A DNA stretch of 8,765 bases from NCBI GenBank assembly GCA_934663655.1, contig CAKUKT010000095.1:1-8765 (forward strand), read 5' to 3'. Origin of the DNA: an uncultured Victivallaceae bacterium (lineage in GTDB: Bacteria > Verrucomicrobiota > Lentisphaeria > Victivallales > Victivallaceae). The notes under the pieces are model-generated. The model searched no databases. It had not been told where the DNA came from and worked only from the letters and a program-made list of their open reading frames with translations. Each line of letters opens with the position of its first letter. The stretch's first letter is position 1. The position numbers and the translations under genes were made by a program. This document shows positions 1-8,765 of this stretch, one piece after another.

Positions 1-2
1 CG

Positions 3-1295
3 TTTGTCTACTACAACCGCGACGGCGCTGGATTCGACATCGACGGCCGGGTGGCACTGCGTACCTATCGGGCCCACGGCTGCGCGGTCGGAGATTTCTT
101 TCATTCCGGATATCTCGACGTTGCGCTCTGCGGCTACGCGACTCCGGAACTGCGGATTTTCCGCAACGGCCCGGATGGGTTCAATCCCGATCCCATCATC
201 ATCAACCTCGATCCCGAAAGTCGGGGCTATGTCGCCTCCACCGGCGGCGTCGAGGGACGCGGTCAGAATTACGACGCCAAAAACTGGGGAGAACCCCGGT
301 TCATCTACACCGCCGATTTCAACGGCGACGGCTATCTCGATCTCTTTATCCCGCAGATTCTGGCCACCCATTCGCTGATTCTCTGGGGTGGACCGGAGGG
401 TTTCTCCCGCGCCAATGCGACGTTGCTGCCGATCGAGGGCGCCTGCTGCGCCCGGGCCGCCGATCTCAACGGCAACGGCTATCTCGATCTGGTGGTCGGG
501 TGTTACGGTTCGCACACCAAGAAGGAACCGTTCGACTCCAATCTCCACATCTTCTGGGGCGGTCCGGCGGGCTACCGGCAGGATAATTCGACGGTGCTGC
601 CGGTCCACGGTGCCGACAGCCTGGTGATCGCGGATTTCGACGGCGACGGCAGGTTCGACATCTTCGCCACCAGCTACCACAACGGACGCGAACGGGATAT
701 CGACGCCTACATCTACTGGAACTCTCCGGAAGGATTCTCGGTGAGCCGCCGTTCGCGTCTTTTCAACCACTCCGGCAGCGGCTGCATGGCGGTCGACTTC
801 GACCGGGACGGCCGCATCGACCTCGCGGTCTGCCACCACCGCGCCCACGGCAGCCACATCGCCGAATCGAAAATCTGGTACAACGGCCCCGACGGCTTCA
901 ATCCGGCAAACACCGTCAAACTGCCGACGATCGGGCCGCTCGGGATGGTGGCGGGGCCGGCGTTCAATGTTTCCGACGGTTCGGAAGAGGAGTATCTGCT
1001 GTCTCGGCCGCTGGAGATTCCCGAAGGAGCCCTCCGGCTCACCGAACTCCGGCTCGATGCCGAACTCCAGACGGAAACCGGAGTGCGCCTCCAGCTGCGC
1101 ATGGCTGCCGATATCGCCGGACTGAAGAAAGCGCCGTGGTTCGGAGCGAGTTACGGCAGCGATTGTTTCACCCGTTCGGCCCGGATCGATTTCCCGGTCG
1201 GCGCCAACCGTTTCATCCAGTACCGGCTGGCGCTTTACGCCCGCAACGGCGGCAATTCGCCGCGGGTATCGGCGGTGCTGCTGGGATTTGAATAA
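3..1295 (+). CDS. FG-GAP/VCBS-repeat beta-propeller protein, 5' end outside the window
   Basis: The frame is open from the window edge, so the true start lies upstream; the GTG at 51 is internal. About 430 residues are visible. Calcium-loop motifs of the FG-GAP/VCBS type recur: DFNGDGYLD (codons from 315), DLNGNGYLD (462), DFDGDGRFD (633) and DFDRDGRID (795). A degenerate copy, GDFFHSGYLD, begins near 90. Each blade also carries an aromatic-xx-GP-[DEA]-G-[FY] turn (RNGPDGF, WGGPEGF, WGGPAGY, WNSPEGF, WYNGPDGF). Blade spacing is about 50-75 residues, as in integrin-alpha-like propellers. The last ~100 residues form a separate beta-rich domain ending in QYRLALYARNGGNSPRVSAV, a type common at the end of planctomycete/lentisphaerote extracellular proteins. 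Such proteins are normally exported and bind glycans or proteins with Ca2+ in the blades. The signal peptide would lie upstream, so export is inferred. The substrate is unknown and no catalytic residues are visible. The antiporter gene follows after 31 nt and may be co-transcribed. Confidence 0.88.
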   Translation, partial: FVYYNRDGAGFDIDGRVALRTYRAHGCAVGDFFHSGYLDVALCGYATPELRIFRNGPDGFNPDPIIINLDPESRGYVASTGGVEGRGQNYDAKNWGEPRFIYTADFNGDGYLDLFIPQILATHSLILWGGPEGFSRANATLLPIEGACCARAADLNGNGYLDLVVGCYGSHTKKEPFDSNLHIFWGGPAGYRQDNSTVLPVHGADSLVIADFDGDGRFDIFATSYHNGRERDIDAYIYWNSPEGFSVSRRSRLFNHSGSGCMAVDFDRDGRIDLAVCHHRAHGSHIAESKIWYNGPDGFNPANTVKLPTIGPLGMVAGPAFNVSDGSEEEYLLSRPLEIPEGALRLTELRLDAELQTETGVRLQLRMAADIAGLKKAPWFGASYGSDCFTRSARIDFPVGANRFIQYRLALYARNGGNSPRVSAVLLGFE

Positions 1296-1314
1296 ACGAT
1301 GATGAAGTGGTTCC

Positions 1315-1319
1315 GGAGG
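1315..1319 (+). promoter_or_regulatory. Ribosome binding site deciding the TTG start of the antiporter
   Basis: GGAGG lies 7 nt before TTG 1327. It settles an otherwise ambiguous start, because the ATG at 1323 opens only a four-codon frame that ends at TGA 1335-1337. Confidence 0.7.
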
Positions 1320-1326
1320 TTGATGA

Positions 1327-2283
1327 TTGAATTCTGAAGTTCTTGCCGTGATCGGCGGTGTGCCGGGAGTGGTTCTGCTCTATTACGGCGCGGAGGGGCT
1401 GGTGCGCGGCGGCGTCGCCATCGCCCGGCGTTTCGGGGTGTCGCCGCTGCTGATCGGTCTGACGCTGGTCGCGCTCGGAACCAGCACCCCCGAACTGGTG
1501 GTCAGTATCGACGCCGCACTGTGCGGTTCCGGTGACATCAGCGTCGGCAACGTCGTCGGGTCCAATATCTGCAACATCGCTCTGATACTCGGGCTTTGCG
1601 CAGTGGTGGCGCCGCTGACGGTACATCCCGTGCTGCTGAAACGGGAAATGCCGCTGCTGGTGGTGATCTCTCTGGTTTTCGGGGTGGTGGTTTATCTGTC
1701 CGGCGGCGTGGGACGAATTGCCGGTACGGCTTTTCTGCTGGTTCTGTTTCTTTACCTTTATTACAGTTTCCGCCACTCCTCCGGGATCTCCGAAGAGGCG
1801 CGCGAACAGCTCGCCGGCCGGCTGCTGAAACTGCCGGTGGCGCTGCTGCTGACCGCGGCCGGTATTATCGGTCTGATCATCGGGGCGCGATTATTCGTTT
1901 CCGGTGCGGTCGCCGCCGCCCGGATGATCGGGGTTTCCGAGGCGGTGATCGGTCTGACCGTGGTCGCGCTCGGCACCAGCCTGCCGGAACTGGCGACGTC
2001 ACTGGTCGCTTCGCTCCGGCGCCAGAACGACATCGCGGTGGGCAACGTCGTCGGTTCTAACCTGCTGAATATCCTTGTCATCATGGGGATCTCACCGCTG
2101 CTGCGTCCGATCCTCGCGCCGGGAATTGAGCTTGTAGATCTGGTGATGATGATCTTTTTAACGCTGATCCTCTGGCCGTTTATGGCAACGGGACGGCGGA
2201 TTTCCCGTTGCGAAGGGGGATTTCTGCTGCTGGTTTATGCCGGCTACTGCGCCTGGCTGTTCGTCTCCGGCCCGGGCGCATAG
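1327..2283 (+). CDS. Calcium/sodium antiporter, CaCA superfamily (YrbG-like)
   Basis: This is an inner-membrane exchanger of 318 residues, the usual size for bacterial YrbG/CaCA proteins, and it probably exports Ca2+ in exchange for Na+. Both inverted alpha repeats are intact. Alpha-1 has GTSTPELVVS (residues 51-60) and GNVVGSNICNIALILG (74-89). Alpha-2 has GTSLPELATS (216-225) and GNVVGSNLLNILVIMG (239-254). The acidic Glu in each GTSxPE and the Asn in each GSN motif, which coordinate the ions in this family, are present. About ten hydrophobic segments are readable, with a polar cytoplasmic loop near residues 150-167. The start is TTG at 1327: a TGA lies immediately upstream in frame, and GGAGG at 1315-1319 sits 7 nt before the TTG. 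The next in-frame candidates (GTG 1348 and later) would cut into the first membrane segment. Whether it is K+-dependent cannot be told from sequence. It is 31 nt behind the propeller gene and on the same strand as dnaK, which has its own promoter. Confidence 0.93.
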   Translation: MNSEVLAVIGGVPGVVLLYYGAEGLVRGGVAIARRFGVSPLLIGLTLVALGTSTPELVVSIDAALCGSGDISVGNVVGSNICNIALILGLCAVVAPLTVHPVLLKREMPLLVVISLVFGVVVYLSGGVGRIAGTAFLLVLFLYLYYSFRHSSGISEEAREQLAGRLLKLPVALLLTAAGIIGLIIGARLFVSGAVAAARMIGVSEAVIGLTVVALGTSLPELATSLVASLRRQNDIAVGNVVGSNLLNILVIMGISPLLRPILAPGIELVDLVMMIFLTLILWPFMATGRRISRCEGGFLLLVYAGYCAWLFVSGPGA

Positions 2284-2305
2284 CGTCAAAGCGGCGCGCC
2301 CGGGC
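2270..2305 (+). repeat. Perfect 10-bp inverted repeat spanning the antiporter stop codon
   Basis: GCCCGGGCGC at 2270-2279 is exactly complementary to GCGCCCGGGC at 2296-2305, with a 16-nt loop that contains the TAG stop. It could end or stabilise the antiporter message. No T-run follows (the next bases are GGGTCAAATT), so it does not qualify as an intrinsic terminator. Both arms contain CCCGGGCG, which occurs a third time at 2322-2329, so the same bases may instead be protein-binding sites for the downstream promoter. Confidence 0.55.
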
Positions 2306-2329
2306 GGGTCAAATTGGCACACCCGGGCG
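2271..2329 (+). promoter_or_regulatory. Three CCCGGGCG boxes upstream of the sigma-54 promoter (possible activator sites)
   Basis: CCCGGGCG occurs at 2271-2278, 2299-2306 and 2322-2329, each built on the palindrome CCCGGG. Relative to the expected start near 2390 the centres lie at about -116, -88 and -65, the usual distance range of sigma-54 enhancer sites. The first two also form the arms of the inverted repeat at 2270-2305. The region is GC-rich, so chance recurrence is possible and the role is inference. Confidence 0.35.
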
Positions 2330-2363
2330 ATGAAATCCCTGCTGTTCCCCGCTGGAGAGAGGT

Positions 2364-2379
2364 TGGCACAGCTCTTGCT
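2364..2379 (+). promoter_or_regulatory. Sigma-54 (-24/-12) promoter for dnaK
   Basis: TGGCACA-GCTC-TTGCT matches the RpoN consensus TGGCACG-N4-TTGCW at all positions but one. The invariant GG (2365-2366) and GC (2377-2378) are separated by exactly 10 nt, as sigma-54 requires. Transcription would begin near 2390, leaving a leader of about 35 nt before the dnaK start at 2425. I saw no sigma-70 -35/-10 pair or CIRCE repeat in the same interval. Sigma-54 promoters need an AAA+ activator bound upstream; candidate sites are the CCCGGGCG boxes. The call rests on sequence match and position, not on expression data. Confidence 0.78.
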
Positions 2380-2424
2380 TATTACCGGTCGAAATAAAAA
2401 AACTATTTTATGGAGGACACAATA

Positions 2425-4308
<1,884 letters not shown>

Positions 4309-4353
4309 TCGCGATCCGGCGACAAGGAGCCCTTGGAGGGGCGATTATGAAGC

Positions 4354-4398
4354 CCCCGCCGGAAACACGTCAGGGGCGCGTTTCCGGCGGGGAGTTTT
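4354..4398 (+). terminator. Hairpin between dnaK and groES, likely partial terminator or processing site
   Basis: CCCCGCCGGAAAC at 4354-4366 pairs perfectly over 13 bp with GTTTCCGGCGGGG at 4380-4392 across a 13-nt loop. It is followed by AG and only four Ts (4395-4398). The stem is strong but the T-run is short and offset. Incomplete termination, protection of the dnaK 3' end, or RNase processing are therefore all plausible. No convincing -35/-10 or -24/-12 promoter is visible between it and groES, which argues that groESL depends on read-through. Confidence 0.65.
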
Positions 4399-4483
4399 GA
4401 TGGAAATTTCTGAAACAGGGAAAACCCGATAAAAAAAGGTGTGTATGCACCAGATAACACAACAACAGGAAAAGGAGTTGAAC

Positions 4484-4783
4484 ATGTCCAAGTCCGTAAA
4501 CATCAAGCCGCTCGGCGACCGCGTTCTTCTGGAAATCTGCGAGAGCACTGAAACCATGAAAGGCGGCATTCTGATTCCCGATACGGCCAAGGAGAAGCCG
4601 CAGGAGTACAAAGTGATCGCGCTGGGCACCGGCAAGAACGACGATAAGGGCAACAAGATCCCCTTTGACGTCAAGGTCGGCGACATCGTGCTCACCAGCC
4701 GTTACGGCGGGACCGAAGTCAAGGTTGACGACAAGGAATACAAAGTGGTCAATCAGGACGACATCCTCGCGGTGGTCGGATAA
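4484..4783 (+). CDS. groES: Co-chaperonin GroES (Hsp10)
   Basis: GroES forms a heptameric lid on the GroEL cavity. The protein has 99 residues, typical for the family. It begins with [11 protein letters not shown] (8-17). The mobile loop follows at about 19-36 with the GroEL-contacting GGILI (27-31). Next are the roof region and [21 protein letters not shown], and it ends QDDILAVVG. Start choice: the frame is open back to GTG 4439, but only ATG 4484 has a good ribosome binding site (AAAGGAG at 4471-4477, 6 nt spacing) and it gives the canonical N-terminus. It lies 175 nt after dnaK and 57 nt before groEL, and is almost certainly co-transcribed with groEL. No CIRCE repeat (TTAGCACTC-N9-GAGTGCTAA) precedes it, so HrcA repression is not supported here. 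Confidence 0.97.
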   Translation: MSKSVNIKPLGDRVLLEICESTETMKGGILIPDTAKEKPQEYKVIALGTGKNDDKGNKIPFDVKVGDIVLTSRYGGTEVKVDDKEYKVVNQDDILAVVG

Positions 4784-4840
4784 GTCGGCGGCGGCATCAT
4801 CAGCAAAATTACCAAATAATTCAAGGAGAATATTTCAATT

Positions 4841-6472
<1,632 letters not shown>

Positions 6473-6556
6473 TTCATCGGTCGTCGGCGTCCTCTGGACT
6501 GTGGCGTCCGTCTCCGCCGGGAGATGGGCGCGCAGTTCGGAACCGGACGATTATGC

Positions 6557-6606
6557 AACGGGAAGAGATCACCGGGAAAACCGGGAGGGTTTCTTCCCGT
6601 TTTTTT
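6557..6606 (+). terminator. Intrinsic terminator of the chaperone cluster
   Basis: AACGGGAAGA at 6557-6566 pairs with TCTTCCCGTT at 6592-6601, and a seven-T run occupies 6600-6606. The enclosed 25 nt can form a smaller nested CCGG-GAAAA-CCGG hairpin (6572-6584). It lies 84 nt past the groEL stop. No T-run follows on the other strand, so it acts in the + direction only. The 84-nt trailer before it shows no other feature I can support. Confidence 0.88.
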
Positions 6607-6690
6607 GTTGAGCGGATTCGGGCGGGGTGCGAAACGAATGCTTACGGTCGCTCATTTCCCAGGAATATACATCCGGAAATGAAGCGGTTT

Positions 6691-7524
6691 TTATTTGGGA
6701 AACCAGGGATCGCTGGTTCGCTTCTGGCGCGGGGCGTGGGGGAATTGTTCCCGGCGGAAGGCGGCCGGAGAGGTGCCGACGATCTGTTTGAACACCCGGG
6801 AGAAGTGATATCGATCGACGAATCCGGTTTCCGCGGCGATGGTTTCGATTGATTCTTCGGAGAAATGAAGCATCCGGCATGCCCGTTCGATGCGCATTCG
6901 CCGCAGATATTCCTGAGGAGAACAGCCGATGCTTCCCCGGAAGATCTTGATGAAGCCGTTCTCACTCAGATTGAGCATTCGGGCCATCTCGGGATTGGAA
7001 ATGGCCATCCGGTTGTCATACTCGAGGGTTTCCAGCAGCATGGAGATCCGCGGATCGATTGCCAGCGGCGGGTTGAGTTCGTTTTCCGGGAGCAGGGAGG
7101 CCGCCCGGGCGAGAAAGCTGTAGACGTTGAGAAAATCGTTGCGGCTCCATTCATCGCGTTCCGTGGTCAGGTGTTTCAATTGCGCCGGAACGAAATTATC
7201 CGTGGAAATTTCAAACACCCGCTCCCGCCGCCGCTGCCAGTCCCAGCTCATCGAAAAATGGATGTAGAACTGATGGAAATCATGATTGCTGAAGGTGTTG
7301 ATTTCGGTTCGCGGCGATATCAGCAGGATGGTTTCCGGGCAGAGGCGGTATTCGTGGTTTCCGGTTCGGATCACGGGTCCGGACTCGCAGGTAAGATAAC
7401 AGCGCCAGTAAGGCAGCACATGCCGCCGGTAGTTCCAATCCACCGCAAGCGTGTAATCCCACTGGTGAATTTGCAGCGGCAACGGGCGGTTGAAGTTATT
7501 GTATTTGGATATCGAATTGAGCAT
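6691..7524 (-). CDS. AraC/XylS-family transcriptional regulator
   Basis: This is a cytoplasmic DNA-binding regulator of 277 residues, typical for the family. Residues 1 to about 160 form a beta-rich, cupin-like sensor half, including PGTIL-like YRLCPETILLISPRTE. The C-terminal ~100 residues hold the double helix-turn-helix. HTH1 is about 174-195 (ISNPEMARMLNLSENGFIKI) and HTH2 about 224-258 (SIETIAAETGFVDRYHFSRV, then FKQIVGTSPAAFRR), the AraC signature. Start choice: the frame is open to TTG 7668, and an ATG at 7644 has GGAG nearby and would add 40 residues. The ATG at 7524 is preferred because a sigma-70-like promoter (7562-7589) lies just upstream of it and the extra residues are not family-like; its own ribosome site (AGGA) is weak. 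It is divergent from the secreted glycosidase-like gene, which it probably controls. The inducer is unknown, though AraC regulators beside secreted carbohydrate-active proteins usually sense a sugar. Confidence 0.9.
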   Translation of the reverse strand: MLNSISKYNNFNRPLPLQIHQWDYTLAVDWNYRRHVLPYWRCYLTCESGPVIRTGNHEYRLCPETILLISPRTEINTFSNHDFHQFYIHFSMSWDWQRRRERVFEISTDNFVPAQLKHLTTERDEWSRNDFLNVYSFLARAASLLPENELNPPLAIDPRISMLLETLEYDNRMAISNPEMARMLNLSENGFIKIFRGSIGCSPQEYLRRMRIERACRMLHFSEESIETIAAETGFVDRYHFSRVFKQIVGTSPAAFRREQFPHAPRQKRTSDPWFPK

Positions 7525-7561
7525 GTCCTGCCATCCGCGGCATTCAGGTCTTCTCAATGAT

Positions 7562-7589
7562 AATATAATCCAGCCGCGGCGGAAAACAA
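7562..7589 (-). promoter_or_regulatory. Sigma-70-type promoter of the AraC regulator
   Basis: Read on the - strand, TTGTTT (7589-7584) and TATATT (7567-7562) are separated by 16 nt. The start would fall near 7555, giving a leader of about 30 nt to ATG 7524. It lies entirely upstream of the chosen start, which supports that start over the one at 7644. Confidence 0.5.
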
Positions 7590-7600
7590 GCCGTGGAAAC
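7572..7600. promoter_or_regulatory. Imperfect direct repeats between the divergent promoters (possible AraC-type operator)
   Basis: AGCCGCGG at 7572-7579 and AGCCGTGG at 7589-7596 differ at one of eight positions. Each is followed within 0-4 bases by a GAAAAC or GAAAC block, and the units start 17 bp apart. They overlap the regulator's -35 and end 10 bp before the -35 of the secreted-protein gene, where an AraC-family activator commonly binds. The function is inferred from position only. Confidence 0.35.
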
Positions 7601-7610
7601 GGTACTCCCC

Positions 7611-7639
7611 TTGATTTTTCTCTGGCCAGGCTGTATAGT
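7611..7639 (+). promoter_or_regulatory. Sigma-70-type promoter of the secreted protein gene
   Basis: TTGATT at 7611-7616 and TATAGT at 7634-7639 are separated by the optimal 17 nt. The -10 matches TATAAT at five of six positions, the -35 matches TTGACA at four of six. The expected start is near 7646, leaving a leader of about 63 nt before ATG 7709. Confidence 0.6.
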
Positions 7640-7708
7640 ATCATTAAATTCTCCATAAATGTCGACAATTTGCTGCCAAAAAATCGAAAAAAGGAAGGAG
7701 ATCAGAGC

Positions 7709-8765
7709 ATGAGGCGTTTTATTTTTGCTGCGCTTTTGTTGTTGCTGAGCAACGGTTTGATTGCAGAAAGAACCCCTTCGGACAAAACGGTGGCAACCAC
7801 GATCGATTTTCTCGATTATGCGTTTTACGACAGAAGTGATGGCAACCAGGAATATTATCCGCTGGAAGCTTACGAGCAGCGGATTCGAGAGATGGCCGAG
7901 GGGGGAATCGACAAGATTTACCTGCGCGTCAACGTCTGCGGGCTGACGCTTTATCCGACCCGGGTGGCCGCGATTTACGGCGAAGGGGGACGCTTCCACT
8001 GGAGTACTCCGGAAAACTCCCGGCGGCTCATCAATACGCTGGCCCGTTACAATCCGCTCACTGAAACAATCCGCCTCGGTCACAAATACGGGATGGAGGT
8101 CTGGGCCTGGGAGAGCCTCTTTGACGACAGCGCCTCTCCCGCCGAAGCGCCGGAACAATACCGTGAGTTCGCCGAAAATTGCCGCAACTGGTTTCTGCTC
8201 GACCCGTGGTACCTTGAGCATCCGACCGGCTTTGCGATGAAGGATCCGAGGCTGGCACCACTTCCGGAGGAGGCGGCGAAAATCAACGAAAAAGCCCGTC
8301 GTTACCCGATCACCAGGATTACCTTTACCAACGACCGTAAAAAGAATCGGCCGGTCCGGGTCGTCCCGGAAGATGTCTCGATCTACACCAGTGCCGACAA
8401 CCGGAACTTCCAGCTTTACGACAAGCCATTCACTTTCACCACCGGAGTTACTCCGGATGGGTACAATACCTTCACCATCGATGGGTTGTCGATCAGTGAT
8501 CCCTATGTGAAACTGATTCACCGGGAGTACGATGACAAGAATTTCACCATTGCGCTGCGCCGTCCGCGCGGCCAGGGAAAGGTTTTCAACAGTCGCGGCG
8601 AGGAGGTGCCCAGTGTCTGGACGCCGATTGTGCGTTCCGGCGATCCCCGGGGCAACCCGTTGAATTTCGACCGTTTTGAGTCCGCCGCCTGGGACTACCG
8701 GAAGTATCAGATCGGGTTTGTGGTCGGAGAGGTTGAGACCGCTTCAGTATTCTACGGGGTGACCG
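7709..8765 (+). CDS. Secreted glycoside-hydrolase-like (TIM-barrel) protein, 3' end outside the window
   Basis: The first 352 residues are visible and the frame is still open at the window end. ATG 7709 has AAGGAG at 7695-7700 with 8 nt spacing. Residues 1-19 form a signal peptide (MRRF, then a Leu/Ala-rich core, likely cut after GLIA); no lipobox Cys is seen. Residues 29-40 (ATTIDFLDYAFY), the helix at about 54-65 leading to IDKIYLRVNVCG (67-78), and GHKYGMEVWAWESLFDD (124-140) resemble the first strands of a GHL10/GH-A-type barrel as found in lentisphaerote and planctomycete proteins. Residues 200-285 then turn beta-rich (VSIYTSADNRNFQLYDKPFT, later FTIDGLSISDPYVKLIHR), similar to an F5/8 type C (discoidin) module inserted in or after the barrel start. 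No catalytic acid pair can be assigned from the visible part. It is divergent from an AraC regulator and is probably sugar-responsive. A non-enzymatic glycan-binding role remains possible. Confidence 0.72.
   Translation, partial: MRRFIFAALLLLLSNGLIAERTPSDKTVATTIDFLDYAFYDRSDGNQEYYPLEAYEQRIREMAEGGIDKIYLRVNVCGLTLYPTRVAAIYGEGGRFHWSTPENSRRLINTLARYNPLTETIRLGHKYGMEVWAWESLFDDSASPAEAPEQYREFAENCRNWFLLDPWYLEHPTGFAMKDPRLAPLPEEAAKINEKARRYPITRITFTNDRKKNRPVRVVPEDVSIYTSADNRNFQLYDKPFTFTTGVTPDGYNTFTIDGLSISDPYVKLIHREYDDKNFTIALRRPRGQGKVFNSRGEEVPSVWTPIVRSGDPRGNPLNFDRFESAAWDYRKYQIGFVVGEVETASVFYGVT

Noticed and set aside
2270..2305. Intrinsic terminator for the antiporter
   Set aside because: The 10-bp stem is perfect but no T-run follows, so it is listed as an inverted repeat only.
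2314..2330. A second TTGGCACA resembling a -24 element, about 49 bp upstream of the first
   Set aside because: The matching -12 GC is missing at the required 10-nt distance (CG is found there), so it is at most a half-site.
4309..4483. CIRCE or an independent promoter in front of groES
   Set aside because: No TTAGCACTC/GAGTGCTAA pair is present. The candidate -35/-10 pairs (for example TTTCTG to GATAAA, 15 nt) have poor sequence and spacing.
6653..6681. Inverted repeat CATTTCC/GGAAATG as a terminator for the AraC gene
   Set aside because: The stem is only 7 bp with a 15-nt loop, and no T-run follows on the - strand.
6865..7560. A 231-codon + frame opposite the AraC regulator
   Set aside because: The - strand carries a clear double helix-turn-helix. 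The + frame product has no recognisable features.
7544..8521. A 325-codon frame on the - strand opposite the secreted protein gene
   Set aside because: The + strand frame has a signal peptide, a strong ribosome site and a promoter, and stays open for 352 codons. The opposing frame has none of these and would cross the divergent promoter region.

Overview
The window is GC-rich bacterial chromosome with ordinary gene density. It most likely comes from the PVC superphylum, with Lentisphaerota (Victivallis-like) as the best guess. That guess rests on an FG-GAP propeller protein ending in a small 'QYRLALYARNGGNSPRV'-type beta domain, a dnaK-groES-groEL cluster whose GroEL reads like PVC forms, and a divergent pair made of an AraC regulator and a secreted glycosidase-like protein. 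No 16S rRNA or other phylogenetic marker is present, so the phylum call is inference.

Left part (1-2283, + strand): the 3' end of a secreted-type FG-GAP/VCBS beta-propeller protein is followed after 31 nt by a YrbG/CaCA-type Na+/Ca2+ antiporter. The antiporter begins at a TTG codon directly after an in-frame stop and has a good ribosome binding site.

Centre (2284-6607, + strand): a chaperone block of dnaK, groES and groEL. The 141-bp leader in front of dnaK holds a near-perfect sigma-54 (-24/-12) promoter with three CCCGGGCG boxes 65-116 bp upstream of the expected start. No CIRCE element, grpE, dnaJ or hrcA is visible. A 13-bp perfect hairpin with a short T-run separates dnaK from groES and may reduce read-through. 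A strong intrinsic terminator follows groEL. The inferred logic is stress-responsive co-expression of the Hsp70 and Hsp60 machines under an enhancer-dependent promoter instead of HrcA or sigma-32.

Right part (6691-8765): an AraC/XylS-family regulator on the - strand converges on groEL and diverges from a secreted protein that runs off the window. The protein's N-terminal part looks like the start of a glycoside-hydrolase-like TIM barrel and continues into a beta-rich, F5/8-type-C-like segment. Each divergent gene has a recognisable sigma-70-type promoter. Between them lies a pair of imperfect direct repeats that could be the AraC-type operator. This looks like a small polysaccharide-responsive locus unrelated to the chaperone block.

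There is no mobile element, tRNA, rRNA or CRISPR array, and no gene-free stretch longer than 300 bases. The most notable signal is the sigma-54-type promoter in front of the chaperone cluster.
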